Below are positions 44,601-57,371 of a DNA stretch of 64,000 nucleotides, piece by piece. The position numbers were made by a program, and so were the translations under genes. This DNA comes from Gonatopus flavifemur (taxonomy: Eukaryota; Arthropoda; Insecta; Hymenoptera; Dryinidae): assembly GCA_018340375.1 (NCBI GenBank), contig JAFFJZ010000041.1, positions 1,116,001-1,180,000 of the forward strand, in the 5' to 3' direction. Position 1 is the stretch's first letter; each line of letters begins with the position of its first letter. The notes under the pieces are model-generated. The model saw nothing but the letters and a program-made list of their open reading frames with translations, searched no databases and was not told the DNA's origin.

Positions 44601-47028
44601 TCCGAAATGGTAAATTTCTCCATTTTCTTCGTTCCGTGTATATTCTAATATTATAATATTTTGAAACCCCTGGAAAGTAAAACATCAATACCAGTGCGTG
44701 ATGTGGAGAAGAAATACGGTATACATTCGAAAGTATGGTGGAAAGAACCACAGCGCACAATAATTTGGGAACTTGAAGAGAGCGCAAAGTGCCAAGAGGA
44801 ACAAAGAAACAGTCTAATGTGCCCATAAAATGTATGAGATTGCTCTACAGGCATTTGGTTATTCAGGAAAACCCTTGTATCGTCATGGACGATGAAGCTT
44901 ATATAAAAATGGATTTTTCCACTGTGCTTGGCCTTCAGTTTTATACAGTTCTGTGACTGAAATTGGTTTCGAAAAATTTGGGAAACAAAATTCTAGTGTA
45001 GCAGATGAACTATCAATGTAGCTTAAAAAGTGTGCATTTCTTCTTCCAAAGAACGATGAACAGGAATATATACGTCGAAAAATGCATGAAATATCGGCTT
45101 ACATCTTTCATTCGCAAGCACTCTAAACCCAAGTTGTTTTGGCTGGACATAGCTACAGCTGATTACCCGAAAAACGCATCGCAATCCATGGCGAATGAAG
45201 ACACTGTACAATGAGAGAAAAAACTGTAGCTGAAAATGAGCCCACGTACAGTTTTTAGCTACAGCAGCTATGTATATTTTCATTATCACAGCGTTTTTCG
45301 TAGCTACGACAATGGAAAATATGGTTACTGTGACTACGAAAATGTACAAAAAAAACACAAGTTCTCTCAACACTTCGGAGTTGCACCCAATTAAAAGATA
45401 TTGGGTCCTCATCAGTTGAATTTGCGCAAAAATGGTATTTTCCAGCATAATGGATTCAGCATAAATCTCAGTCATTCAGCAATTTAAGCACTCCATAAAT
45501 ATTCCATGTAAATCTACAGAAACATAGAAGATTCTCAGAAATATTATTTCATTTTTTACAAAATCGTTTCCGCACTTTTGGAGACAACCTGTAATAACCA
45601 TAGTTACACGAAGTGAGTGTTATCTCACTTGGGAGTTATTAAGGATTGCCAAAGCTTCATCAATTATGAATAAACGTTTCATCAATTACTCGTTAGTGCT
45701 CGCTTAGTTTTCCTGATTAGTGCCTGGTTAGTGAGAGCGTTACATCTCTCATCGACAATTGCTTCAAAGTTTCTCCAATCAGTGCTTCATGATGTGCTAC
45801 TGATGATTTCTACCAGAGCGGAAATTGGTCAATTATTAGCAAAAACCTGGTGTCTTTTCTGTAAATAGTCACTCTACTGACAACGTCCAAACCGGATAAA
45901 AATTCAATAAGATTGAATCCGACTTGATGTGGCTTTTATCCCCTTTTTGTCCAAATCTATTCGACATTTTCTACCAGAAAATTGAGTGTAACATTACCAT
46001 TTCTCACCAAAAATGCCCCGTTCTTGGTACAGATGGGCGATTTGAAAAAAAAAATCGATTGTGTTTGATACAGTTTATATGAAATTTTTATTAAAATTGT
46101 ATAAAAATCAATGGAAGCCCAAAAAATTGTATATAATTTCGATTGAAATTCGATAAAAATTGTATCAATAGGAATCGATTGTTTTCAGATCGTTCATTCC
46201 TAGTTCTTGGCTGATAATAGTTCGCTTTTGCCACCAAAATCTCGATTAGAACCTTGGTTATAAAATAAAAAAAAGGGAATTGTAAGAATCTGATGAATTC
46301 TCTTCATTTACAAGAGCATTAAAGAAATATTTACGTTCTTAAAAACCTTGATATCCGATGATTCATTTGTTTGCATACACCAAGAAAATTGTATACTCGG
46401 ATTTATTTGGATTGACTAAATTTCTATCCAAGTATGAACCAACTAGAGTCGCAGTTGGATCAAATAAAAACTTCATCTCATCCAAATAAAATTTACTTAA
46501 ATCGAGTAAAAATTTACAAATTCAAGTGGTTGTCATGTTGGTTGAATGTCAAGTCATTCATATCGAGTCTCTATTGAATGCAAATTATTCTGAAATTAAT
46601 CTATCCAGCGAATATTCCTCCGAGATGATAAAATATGACGAAAGCATCACTACTGTAACTAACTCCCCTAACAGAAATGATTTCCGTCACCTCCAGTTCA
46701 TGCCAAGGCTCTTTCTACTGATTAGCTCCACTGCAAGGACCTCGAAAAGCGCTTGCCAACCCTTATAATAATTGTTGATATAGTAAAGGTAGGATTGCGC
46801 AAAGTACCTCAATTATCCCACGATATTTTTTACGGTAAGAATGTTGAAATATCTCATCTCATTTTGAAAATTTCTGAATTGATATATGGCGATTTTAATA
46901 ATCTCAATATCTACACGGTGGAACTTCAAAAGCAAATTCACGTGATTGGAAAATCCAATTCATACCTTGCAAATATCTGATTACATTTTATAAAACATCA
47001 ATTCATGAATAGAGAAAAACATTCTCTA
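44601..47028. other. non-coding DNA with one partial palindrome
   Basis: At about 45220-45350, GTAGCTGAAAATGAGC, TTAGCTACAGCAGCTA and GTAGCTACGAC words suggest a decayed MITE. The rest has only short open frames. No gene recognised. Confidence 0.4.
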
Positions 47029-47259
47029 CACAGTGAAAAATTTTATATTAGATATTAGCATATTCATATTGTACTTTTGGGATATACTTGATTATTTCGT
47101 TAAGAACCACAAGTATACGAGCATTCACGATACTCTCTCGTGGGGATGAAGATAAATATGTTATAATTTGAAATAAATATAGTTCTAAGCCTCATAATAA
47201 AGTATATCCCACGAGTATCATAAAAATATAGTAATCTTTAATATAAACTTTTCTCTGTG
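47029..47259. mobile_element. 231-bp MITE, CACAGTGAAAAATTTT...CTTTTCTCTGTG
   Basis: Ends CACAGTGAAAAATTTTATAT and AATATAAACTTTTCTCTGTG, TA on both sides. Inner words GGGATATACTTGATTAT and CATAATAAAGTATATCCC pair, as do ACTATATT/AATATAGT and GATACTCTCGTGG/CCACGAGTATC. Confidence 0.8.
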
Positions 47260-47699
47260 TATGAAATTCAATAACATTCTGAATACATACCGAAAATTTG
47301 AGACGGCTAATTGTCGTTGTTTACATAATAATCGTTCAGAACAGAACTCTCGACAAAATAAAAATCTTCGGATTTCGCAATTCACCAAGCACCAAATATT
47401 CGACGTGAATTGGAAAATATAACAATACTACTACCCGTTACATCACTATATTCCAACAAGCCACTCGTAAAATACCGAATCCCTCGTACTCTCGAACCGG
47501 CAAATTAAACATTTCCAACAGAGCGTTTCATCTTCTCGAAATATTCTAATTTCATCGTTCGGAATGAAAAGTAATCAAGAATCACGTTTATGGAATATAA
47601 AATGGCACAAACATTGGCAATCGAACGAAAATGACTCTTGATTTCATTCAATTAAAATTTCCGAGCAAATTCTCGTTTGAATCGAAATAATCTCTTCTT

Positions 47700-48180
47700 T
47701 CATTGAACGTTCGCGCCCGACAATTGTTAGGTGAAGCTATTGTTTTCCCGGGAGAGAATATTATCTATCCGTTGCAGAGGCGGAATATTAACTGAGAATC
47801 CCGTTCTGTGATCGTCACCGTGGCACAAATTCTTGTCCCCGGGGGAGGGAAGGGGAAAAAAGATGATTCTCCTTTGAGGGTGTTCGCGGGGGCGGGGCGG
47901 GCAACGAAAACCATAGGGGGAGGGGTGCAACTTGCACGTGACACTTTTTATCGGGAAATCACACGTGTCACGCGAGATTATTGGCCTTTGTGAACGACTT
48001 GACAAATGGTCCACCGCATATGGCGCGTCGCGCACGACTGAGACCACGTTTTGCCTCAGCATCCAACGTAACTTTGTCTTCCTCTTTCTCCCTCTCGCTT
48101 TCCTCCTCTCGGCAAAGCAACCCTGGTCCGCGACAATGGTGCGCCGCTCATGTTTTTCCGTCATTCAACGCATTTTGACT
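47700..48180. promoter_or_regulatory. CpG-, GC-box- and E-box-rich island, candidate promoter
   Basis: By far the most GC-rich stretch of the window. It holds GGGGGCGGGGCGGGC at about 47888 (GC box), GCACGTGACAC at about 47934 and CACACGTGTCACGCG at about 47960 (E-boxes), CCGCATATGGCGCGTCGCGC at about 48013, and many CpGs. No TATA or ORF with motifs is evident; overlapping frames are compositional. CpG-rich promoters without TATA suit a broadly expressed gene. No exon identified on either side. Confidence 0.4.
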
Positions 48181-48274
48181 TCTATTCTCTATCTTTTCAC
48201 TGCAACACGCAGACTCCACTTGAACAAGAAAGATACACTAGACACCCTCAAAATTTCCTTTAGGTGTTATACGT

Positions 48275-48330
48275 GTGTATATATGTATATAAGTATATAT
48301 GTATGAATATATACACACATGCACATGTTT
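48275..48330. repeat. TATA/TGTA simple-sequence repeat
   Basis: GTGTGTATATATGTATATAAG then ATATATGTATG and ACACACATGCACATG form a mixed microsatellite with some inverted symmetry. Confidence 0.7.
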
Positions 48331-49745
48331 CTTTTGCGTGATTTATTGAGGTAAGTTTGGTACCGGTACCTGACCAATTCAACCATGTTTCTTTCACCTT
48401 TGCGAAACAAGAATGATTTATTATCAAGAATTTCTTCTTCATTATTATCCAATCTATTTGTTGCTTGATAAATTAATTTTCGTATCAAGGGAAGAAAATT
48501 CTTTTATTCGTGATAAAAATTCAAGTTGGGTATCACGCGAGCCACTCACGGAATAAGAAATAGTAGTAGAAATGTGGGAGGAGAATTTAGAAGTGTCGGT
48601 TATATTTTTTTCTTTGCCCGCACACACGCTGTATGTTTACTAAACATTGAAATGGGATGAAAGGAGTGCAAAATGTGATCAACAACATTTCTCGATGGAT
48701 AGTGTACTACGTTTCTCTATCATTCAGAATTATCACAATAGCGAACCGAGTTTTCTTTTCCGAAAGCAGTTATTCAAATGTATGTGACATATTTTGTGGG
48801 TCATTTTTTTTTACTCCTCTGCTATTTTGCTATCTCACGATTTCGAATATGTCGCAAATAAATCCGTACACGTGAATCCCACAACACGCAACTCCGAGTA
48901 AAAACTACTCTACTATTTTCAGTCAATTAATCATTCGACGTAACATAAATATAATACGCGGTAACCAATTTTTGTATCTCACACGTTTGATAAAAGGAAG
49001 GGATTCGAACGAGACGAACGTCTTGCCTAATCGAACGCTATCTTTGAATCCATTCGAGTTATGATATTTGACATCCCTTGAATATCTGACGATAGATTCA
49101 ACAATTCGGACTGAGTCATGATTTGGTTTCGTGACAAGAACTGTAATCGAATACCATAAAATCGGAAAACTTGTATTCTGTCAAAACAGAATAAATGGAA
49201 GCTTTTATAGAGCGGAATAGAGTCCTGTACGGTAAGGGAACAAGGGATAATGTATATTTTTCGCCACGGTAAAAAACTAACGTGAAAATCCCTTATGAGT
49301 TGTTTGCACAGCTGCTGGAAATGAGGTGAAATTTCCTAAATTTGAAACAAATGGAAGGAACAAATGGTAGAAGTCGACTATTCGAACCGATGTTGAACCC
49401 TCTGGGCGTCCACAATTTCTTACTGGCATACAATCTGACGTTATCTACACTGTGAAAAAACATTTCAGTGATATACGCTCAATTGTCTTTGTTGGCTTGA
49501 GAAAAAATTTAGTGGCTGTCACTTGGATCTTGTTATGCCAACCAAAAGAATCCAATCAAATCACCTTTAGTTTGGGTGATTAAATATGTTTTGGGAAGAT
49601 TTGACTTTCGACTTCGATGGGAGACACTAAACCTTCAGTTGTCTCGGGAGAAACAATTGAGTGGTTAACCAGATGTATTAATAGGCATGAAAAAAAAATT
49701 TTACCAAGTATATCTGAAAAACTTGAAAAGATTAGGGCTACTGCA
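48331..49745. other. unique DNA, no genes recognised
   Basis: Only short open frames. An orphan CACTGTGAAAAAACATT lies at about 49449. Confidence 0.4.
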
Positions 49746-49747
49746 CT

Positions 49748-51219
49748 GTAAAAAATGGTCTGAAATTTTCTATTTCGGATGAATATAAAATGATCAAATT
49801 TACTGCAAAATGTATTGAAATTCATATATAAGAATGCATGAAAAGTCATAATTCTGTATGAAATATCATGAAATTTCATATGAAAATTCAAAAAAGTTTT
49901 GAAAATTAATACAAAATTCATACCGTAGAATGGAGTTACTATGATAACTACTTTGTTTGTATATAAAACAATATTTGAGGCGCAGATGAGATTCAATTTT
50001 CAATTGTTTCCTCACTGGTCAGCAACACAGAAGACCCCTAAATAACTCTGTTAGCAATGTAACAATCTGTATTCATAATATCGGAAAACTAAATCACTAA
50101 TTTCATCGCCTAAATTCCAATGAATCTAGGATTGCAATATGTGATTGGTCAATTTTTTGAAGATACTATGAATCAAAAATCAAATTTGTACTCCCCAATA
50201 TGTACTCGGGGTTGAAAGATTTTGTGTACGGGGTTACTTTGATCAGGTATATGGGGTAACTTTGATCAACGGTGTGGTGTGATTTTGATCAGCCAGGGTA
50301 GGGTGATAATGAGAGGAAGGACTGGATCAAATGTTGCTCTGGGAGCGAGTGTATCAGTGTTTGAGTCAGGAAACCAAAATGATGAAAATGCTCCAACTTC
50401 TGCAGAAAAGAAGAAGCAAAGGGCGAAGAAAACTTGATCAACGCGGAAAGAGAAATTCAGATGTTCTATGAAGAAAGTTTTTTGACATTCAATTGCATTA
50501 CATGATACAGATCATACAGGATTTCAGTTTCGCATTGATATTTGATACCCATATGTGAAATTTTGCTTCAGTTTTCATATCAAACGATCCGAGCTTATGT
50601 GATTCCAGTAAGATTTTGTTTTATTTACAATAATGTAAATAAACCCAACAAACACAGCGTCTGAAACTTGATGGAAAATGGTGCATAAGAAGTCTTTCAA
50701 TTACCTGATAAATATCTTTCAGATCATTGTCTAAAAAATATCTAATGGATATCCGAAAGACGTCTTATGCAGCATTTCTTGACAACTTTTAAACATTGTG
50801 TTTGTTGGAAAGATTTAACGGAGATACTCACGTTATTTTATTATTCTCGTGAACGTTTATCGTTCTTGAATGTTCCTTGACCAGTATTATTCATTTCATA
50901 AGGAAATATAAACATGCACTGAGCAAACGCCTACTCAGAATATAAGCGATCAAAATAACCCCACTTGACGGGTAACTTTGATCATATAGGGTTTTCAATT
51001 ATTCAAATCCGAACTAACTAACCGAATTTTTTCTAATGAAGCATATTGACAGTATTATAAGAACCGATGATGATACTAATTCCGTGAAATTCCATCTCAA
51101 GTAGTTTGACTTTTACAGTGTTATAAATTTTCAAATTGATCAAAGTAACTCCATTTCACGGTATGTTAATTGCTTCACACAAATTTATATGAAATTTAGG
51201 GAGCAATTTTCCACAGTGT
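49748..51219. repeat. possible old 1.5-kb element with GGGTAACTTTGATCA words
   Basis: CACTGTAAAAAATGGTCTGA near the left and a TTTCCACAGTG right end near 51219 could be terminal repeats. The interior repeats GGGTAACTTTGATCA-like words at about 50230, 50250, 50970 and, inverted, 50950 and 51135. A lysine-rich frame near 50380-50430 is too short to judge. Ends differ in the flanking dinucleotide. Low confidence. Confidence 0.3.
50644..50818. repeat. 175-bp hairpin, CCCAACAAACAC...GTGTTTGTTGG
   Basis: Arms pair CCCAACAAACACAGCGT with ATTGTGTTTGTTGG, and GTGCATAAGAAGTCTTTC with GAAAGACGTCTTATGCAGC. AA flanks both ends if the right terminus has lost one G. CCC-ended group. Confidence 0.65.
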
Positions 51220-54196
51220 AATGATATTTGATTCTGTGATCATTAGAAAACATGTTTGAAAGGTTTCTAAATTGTATCATTTAAAGTTTGTGGAAAACTA
51301 AGAATGGCAAATTTCGATTGATTTCTGGGAAATATCTTCGAGAGCTTATTAATTTCAGATCGATACAAGTTTCGGGGTTTTTTTTTTAAGGCAGAGTAAC
51401 AAATTCTGAAAAAAGAAATTCTAAATATCGATCTCCTTGAAAAGGATTACAAAAATATCAATTTTCCCAGCATGAGATTTGAGAACTTCATCGTAGATGG
51501 TTTATCGATTTTCTACAAATCTATAACAATAGCAAATCTGTTACAACATCAATAGCACTTCTCAGAACAGAGATAGCATTGAATTGAAAACCATGTCGTG
51601 CGATGATAACTTATTACACACAATCAAATTAACAGATACTATCTCTGCAGAAATTCACTCCTCTAATGTAACATTACTCGGCGTTCTGTACAGAGAGGAA
51701 TAATGGAGAGACTATTACACGACTGTCCTTTTATTATCCTTGTTATAATAGGAGAATCATGGTGGTGGCAGTTGACGATTGCACTCGATTGACCCCCCGT
51801 AGTTCCATGTGATTTTGGGAAAATCATACACAATGCACAAGCCACGGATAAATCATTATGAGAGAGTTTCACGATAAACTTCTTCGTATCTCCCTCTTCT
51901 TATGGATCATTGAAAACCCAATTGATGTGGTGTCGCCATTCGATTTGGGTACTTTGTTCCCCTCGTGTATCAAATCTTTGTACCATTCTCAAGAAAAAAC
52001 ATCACCCCTGAACAAAATATTGATGGTTCTTTCGAAACGAAAGTTCCTTCAATTCACGCTCTAACATTTCTTATTCCATACGTGCACAGGAAAATTCTCA
52101 AGAACCTATTGGAAAGCTGTCGTAGATTTGAATAAAAACATTTCTTTGGAATAATCGAAAAGGGGAATAGAAATTTCAAAATGTTATGAGAAAGAAAATA
52201 CAACAAACAGTTGGAACATTTTCCACCATGGAGTGTTCAGTATTCAACAGGATATTCAATTCCCATGATGTACGATTAAATACATCAATACTGTAAACTG
52301 TCGAAATTCAGTATCCACTGATTTCCTGACAAAAATAACATGTGCGTTGAATATTAAATCAACGTTTATGTCAAACTGTGCATGTAAAGTATGCATAAGC
52401 AACGCATCGAGTGGAGAGGACAATTCTATTGCACGCTTTATCGCATTTCTACCACATTGTGGAAGATGATAACTGAAATAATAACCCATTGTAGCAAACT
52501 GACTTTTTAAACAGAGAAAGAGATCTCAATAGAACGTTGTGTTCAACATCGATTGTCGAGTTGAGTACGATACAATTTTTTCTGAATTCTCTGGTAATGC
52601 AATGCGGGTAGCAATTCATTTGGATAATTATATCAACAAATGTGGACAACATGCCGTATTTTTTGATAATTTTTAATAGCCTTTCTGAGAAATTTCAATA
52701 AATTTACCAACATTGTTTTCATAGTTATAAGTTATACATATATCTTGTTATTAAATAACCAGATTGAGGTTAGTTACCGTGGATTTGACCCAACGGTAGC
52801 GGCAGTAGTAACAGCAACAGTGCCAAGCTTGGCGACTCGGAGGAGCGGGGTTGAATGGAACCCTACAAAATTTCAACTGCAATAAATTATATTCGAGGCA
52901 CGCACCAGTTCTAAGGGTAGTTGCGCAAAGCGCCGTATGTGTGTATATGTGTTAGCGCCAAATGGTACTTTCATTGCTCTTGCTTCCTCACAGCCTTTGC
53001 ATCCTCGCCAGATTCACTTCCACCGTTGGATTTACTGCTTTTCTTCTTTGTTTTCTTTTTTTGTTCACCCTCCGACAACAAGTTTTCCCTGATAGACACC
53101 ACGAGCTGTTACTACCACTTTCGGCCCGATCGGGAGGTTTATTTGATTTTTCATGGATACGATCATGTAGGCAAAGTGGCTGCACGCGTGACCGAGAAGT
53201 CCCCATTATGAATATACGATGTTTTATTCTCGGGACACGTCCGAGGAAATATATATATATATATACACGTATGCTCATAAAGCAGGATAAACCGTAGCTG
53301 ATTTCAACGATATTTAATATATGGATTTTTGTTTTGGCGATGGTTTTATCTTGAAAATATAAGGTGAAAGAATCGTGGGATATGATTTTATCTTGTTGTT
53401 CTGGTTCAATATGGAGATCAATTATTGATGTGATGAACTTGTTTCACCTCCAAGGACAAGTTATTTGGCGTGAGTTGGATGAATTTTGAGAATGTTCTTG
53501 TTAGACCATGTATAAAAGTTTGCTGAATAGTTTCCACCTGGTTGGAAATCAAATCAAATCAAGATCTTAAAGATTCGATTTGGGATTGAACGACAGGAGT
53601 TCGGGTGAGAAGTATTCGAAGATCTCGAATCGTAACAATTCGATTTCGAATTTGCAAAGGCGGCAACCTCTGGTTTGAAATTTTATCGAATGCAGTGGAA
53701 CTTCATTTGCTTTTTAGAAAAAATCAGTGAAATTTAATAATTTTTTAGGGCACTCGAGCATCAAGAGAAGCAAGTAAAATTTTTTCATAAATTACTTGAT
53801 GGATTTGAAGTTTAGAATCGATAATCATTGAGTACATACATACCTGAGATTGGACTCCGAATACAAATTTGGGTTTCTTGATGGTTTGCAGATATTAGAC
53901 GATGAAATTACAAAAAATTTTTGACTCTCAGAGGTTATTATTTTCAAAATCCTCTTATACTTGCCAGAAAATCAGTAAAAGTCTGAAATTCATATCTAGA
54001 GTCTAATCCTAGTCGTGAATTTTATTATTATTGACTCTAAATTTTTAAAGTTGAATGCCTAATTTATCACCAAAGTTGGCGCAAAATTTGATAACTCGCT
54101 CCTTTTGATGCTTGAGCGCCCTGAACCTCCAGTAAGGTTTAAGAAATTTTAGTGTGCCAAAGCGAATGAAATTCAATAAAATTTTTCCATCAGGTA
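51220..54196. other. mostly unique DNA; one GC-richer patch near 52780
   Basis: At 52777-52880 two frames are open at once, one reading FDPTVAAVVTATVPSLATRR and ending at a TAA that overlaps AATAAA; the other reads NGSGSSNSNS. This could be a short terminal exon but has only a weak upstream acceptor (AACCAG). A TA microsatellite is at about 53250-53265. No other feature. Confidence 0.35.
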
Positions 54197-54630
54197 CACG
54201 GAGAAAAATGCAGCTCGAAAGGATAGTAATCCTTAATAGAAGATTGAAGAATATTTCTTAAAATCTGAGAATATTTCTTAAAATCTAAGAATTTTTCTCA
54301 AGTTCGTAATAAACATAAAACGGTTCAGATTTCTCTTGAATATTACTCGAAAAACAATGAAAAATTATCAATACTTAACAAATCATAAAAACAAATATGA
54401 AATTTCATGCGCGACTTTTGGAAATTTCATATTTGTTTTTATGATTTGTTAAGTATTGATAATTTTTCATTGTTTTTCGAGTAATATTCAAGAGAAATCT
54501 GAACCGTTTTATGTTTATTACGAACTTGAGAAAAATTCTTAGATTTTAAGAAATATTCTCAGATTTTAAGAAATATTCTCCAATTTTCTATTAAAGATTA
54601 CTATCCTTTCGAGCTGCATTTTCCTCCGTG
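54197..54630. mobile_element. 434-bp near-perfect hairpin element
   Basis: Ends CACGGAGAAAAATGCAGCTC and GAGCTGCATTTTCCTCCGTG, TA on both sides. The two arms of about 205 bp are almost identical inverted copies, meeting at GAAATTTCATGCGCGACTTT with almost no loop. Arms contain duplicated GAATATTTCTTAAAATCTGA units. The high arm identity implies a young insertion or gene conversion between arms. Confidence 0.94.
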
Positions 54631-54864
54631 TAGGGTAAGGGAAGGTCATTTGGTGACATTTTGTGTTCGATTGTAAATATAACTTCCGTAAATGAATGAA
54701 TAGGAACCTATGCCTCATTTAGTATATTGTCCCACACGTTTTCAACAATTGTATAGAACACCAACGTTCCAAGTTTGATCTGAATCAAAATATCCAAAGG
54801 TAAGTGAATTTGTATTTGAGGTAGGTAAATTGGTGATGATGGAGGTAATTTTGTCATAGCGGTA

Positions 54865-55177
54865 CACTGTTAAAAAAATCTGCCTGGAACTTCATAAGAA
54901 TATTATGAAGTTTTTTACATTTTATTAAATTTCATAATAAAATATTGAATTCAATAATATAATTCTTAATGTTGAGAATTTTTTTCTCAATGTTGATAAT
55001 TTGTTCTTAATTGTAATAATATATTTATGAAATTTAATAAATAATTGTTACATTTCAGAAAGAAATTTTGAAATTCCATCATCAATATTAAATTTAAGAA
55101 CTATTATTGAATTCCATATGAAAATATGGTATTTCATAAAGAATTTTGTATTAAATTTAAGAATTTTTCTAACAGTG
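54865..55177. mobile_element. 313-bp MITE, CACTGTTAAAAAAAT...TTTTTCTAACAGTG
   Basis: TA on both sides. The interior mirrors TTCATAATAAAATATTG, TTAATGTTGAGAATT and ATTAAATTTAAGAA words. A decayed relative is at 36399..36660. Confidence 0.85.
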
Positions 55178-55974
55178 TAGGTTAATTTGATGATATAGAG
55201 CAAACCACTGTTTGGTAAATAATAATTCTCAAAAACGTTGAAACGCATAAATTAAAATCCACATATGAAGATCTTTGCTATTCTCTTTCATCAAATGTAG
55301 CAAAACATCCAAATAAGGACTAGTATGCAAATTGGTTTGTGCATAGATGAAATTTATTGATGAACGTTGAATGCATGAGCCATTATGAAGACTCTTCATT
55401 TTCGATACAACAAATCTCACACGTATATACATCTTTATTAATTGAAAGAAATTAATTTCATTGAGATAAAAAAATTGATAAATTGGTAATCATTATAGAA
55501 GTTTCAAAATCATTCTGAAAAACCTTAAATTTCTTGCTCTGTTCATAAGGATATACCAACTTATACGTGACTATGAAAAATAACTTATCATGATAAAAAA
55601 ATTCGTTCAAGTCTGCTCTTTCGTAAGGTATAAAGAGTTTTTCCAATATATGTTTCATTTATTTCTAATAAATCAGAGGATACGAACTCACCGTTCAGAG
55701 ATTGCTTTCAGTAGCACTATTCGATATACGATACAAATTATTTTTTGCCAACAACCACAACGATGTTGATCATTATTGTTTACAACCAATAGATAGAAAT
55801 ATGATCCCACTATCATTTGGTGCATAATGGCACCATAGCCCTGCGGACGGTATTTTTTGTATTCAAAATTCAAACTATCACCAATATACCTATATTACCA
55901 AATTTTATTCCTTTACCCTAACGAAAAGGTACCACAGCAGTGGATGGATGCTGTAGTGAGTAGATGGCGATTAT
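55178..55974. other. AT-rich stretch, nothing recognised
   Basis: Only short frames without motifs. Confidence 0.4.
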
Positions 55975-56080
55975 CCCATATAGCACTGAAAGTTCTCTAA
56001 ACGTTGTCAGAACCTTTAGAGAACTTTAAACGTTTCAGAACCGTTCTCAGAATGTTCTCCAAACTTTCATGCTATGTGGG
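55975..56080. mobile_element. 106-bp CCC-ended MITE, copy 1
   Basis: Left CCCATATAGCACTGAAAGTT, right AACTTTCATGCTATGTGGG, AT on both sides. The centre is GTCAGAACCTTTAGAGAACT plus TTAAACGTTTCAGAACC. Same length and about 85-90 percent similar by eye to 59267..59372. Confidence 0.87.
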
Positions 56081-57278
56081 ATACTATCAACAAGAATTGT
56101 CATCTAATAAAACCAATAAAATATTTCAAAAAGTAAAAAGTGTCGCAATATTTGTTATAAAACCCAATATTACTCGTCAAAGATTGTCCCATTCCTGATG
56201 ATTGTACTCACATCCCGGATGAATGTAGATGGATTTCACAGTAACACAAATACTTTGTTATAATCGTGGACAATTTCAGAACGTTCGTTGATTAACTGTT
56301 GAAGAATAGTATTCAGTCTTCGTTTGGTCAATGTCCGGCTTTAATCGGATGTTTGTTATCTCTGTTTACCCGTGGTCAACACGCAACTCAATTATTACGT
56401 TCTATCAGTGGTTTGATCCTCCAGAAGGATTCCCATTACGGAATTACGACAGTTGATTGTATTTGCATTAATTTCTCGCTACTATCGTAGATTTTGAATG
56501 GAGGAATGAATTTATTATTGCGATCATAAAAGTTGTTATATTCCATAGGTTATTGGTTTTATTATTTTTGAAATGCATATCACATTTTGACAGCCAAGTG
56601 AACCATATAGAACCGTTTCGGAAGTGCTGTGTAAATGTCTACAGTCGTTCAAATAATGTTCCCCAAATGTTTTCGAACAAACGTTATTTCGGTGCAACCC
56701 CTTGGGAAAAGAAAAGTACAAAAACGAACTGGAAAAAATTTTGCCGAGCAGAATTTTTACTGCGAAATTATGTCACTGAAGTTTGAATCATTCTTCAAAA
56801 TGGAATCTGGAATGAATGAACACATTGTTTGCAAGGACTGCCGTTATAGAATTGTTGTTTTCTGGTGAAAAATGTTGTTCAGAATCTATACAGAAAGACT
56901 AGGAAGTTTTATTTTCTTGAATTTTCCATCATCAAATTATCAGTTCGTTTCGGCGAACGATTCAAATTTCAGAAACATAGGGAATTTTGATATGAAAAAA
57001 ATTCAAAAAGTTAATAGGAATTTCAAAATTGATGAAATATTTCTCGAATTAGAAAAATTTTTAATTCTAATCTTTCTCTTGTGAAAGTGACGAACAAGAC
57101 TCGAGTTAATTCAAATTCACGTTCCCACGAGAAACGTTTATCAAAACTTATTGTGAAATACGATGAACTTTGATGATTTTTGCTGATCTAAATGTCACAG
57201 ATGCTCAAGAGATTCGTTTCTGTTGCATGTGTGGATAAATGTATGCGTACGTACGTACTACACGCATGGATATGTCAG
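56081..57278. other. unique DNA upstream of candidate promoter
   Basis: No exons recognised. ACGTACGTACGTAC at about 57247-57260 is a short simple repeat just upstream of the TATA box. Confidence 0.4.
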
Positions 57279-57316
57279 TATAAAAAGATCGGCTTGTAAA
57301 CGAACCCGTTTAGTAA
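57279..57316 (+). promoter_or_regulatory. core promoter: TATA box and initiator
   Basis: TATAAAAAG at 57279-57287 is a strong TATA box. The initiator-like GTTTAGTAAG places an A at 57312, 33 bp downstream of the first T, the usual arthropod spacing (consensus TCAGT). A start codon in good context follows at 57341, giving a 5' leader of about 29 nt. Both elements plus the short signal-like exon make a real, regulated (TATA-type) promoter plausible. Confidence 0.55.
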
Positions 57317-57340
57317 GTTGGAATTCATCTTGACGTTAAA

Positions 57341-57371
57341 ATGATAGCAACGTTGGTTCCGTTTCTCTTAG
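57341..57371 (+). CDS. candidate first exon of a secreted-protein gene
   Basis: GTTAAAATGA gives a good insect start context. The exon codes MIATLVPFLL plus one base of the next codon, then GTATGTGTG, a fitting 5' splice site (phase 1 intron). Insect cuticular and other secreted-protein genes commonly have a TATA box, a very short leader and a first exon that carries only part of the signal peptide, followed by a long intron. No acceptor-exon pair could be recognised in 57372..64000, which is filled with transposons, so the next exon probably lies outside. The product cannot be named. Confidence rests on promoter, start and donor together. Confidence 0.5.

Noticed and set aside
47727..48164. 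145-codon arginine-rich minus-strand frame
   Set aside because: Compositional consequence of the CpG-rich island; no domain.
49449..49465. CACTGTGAAAAAACATT as element end
   Set aside because: No inverted partner with matching flank found within a plausible distance.
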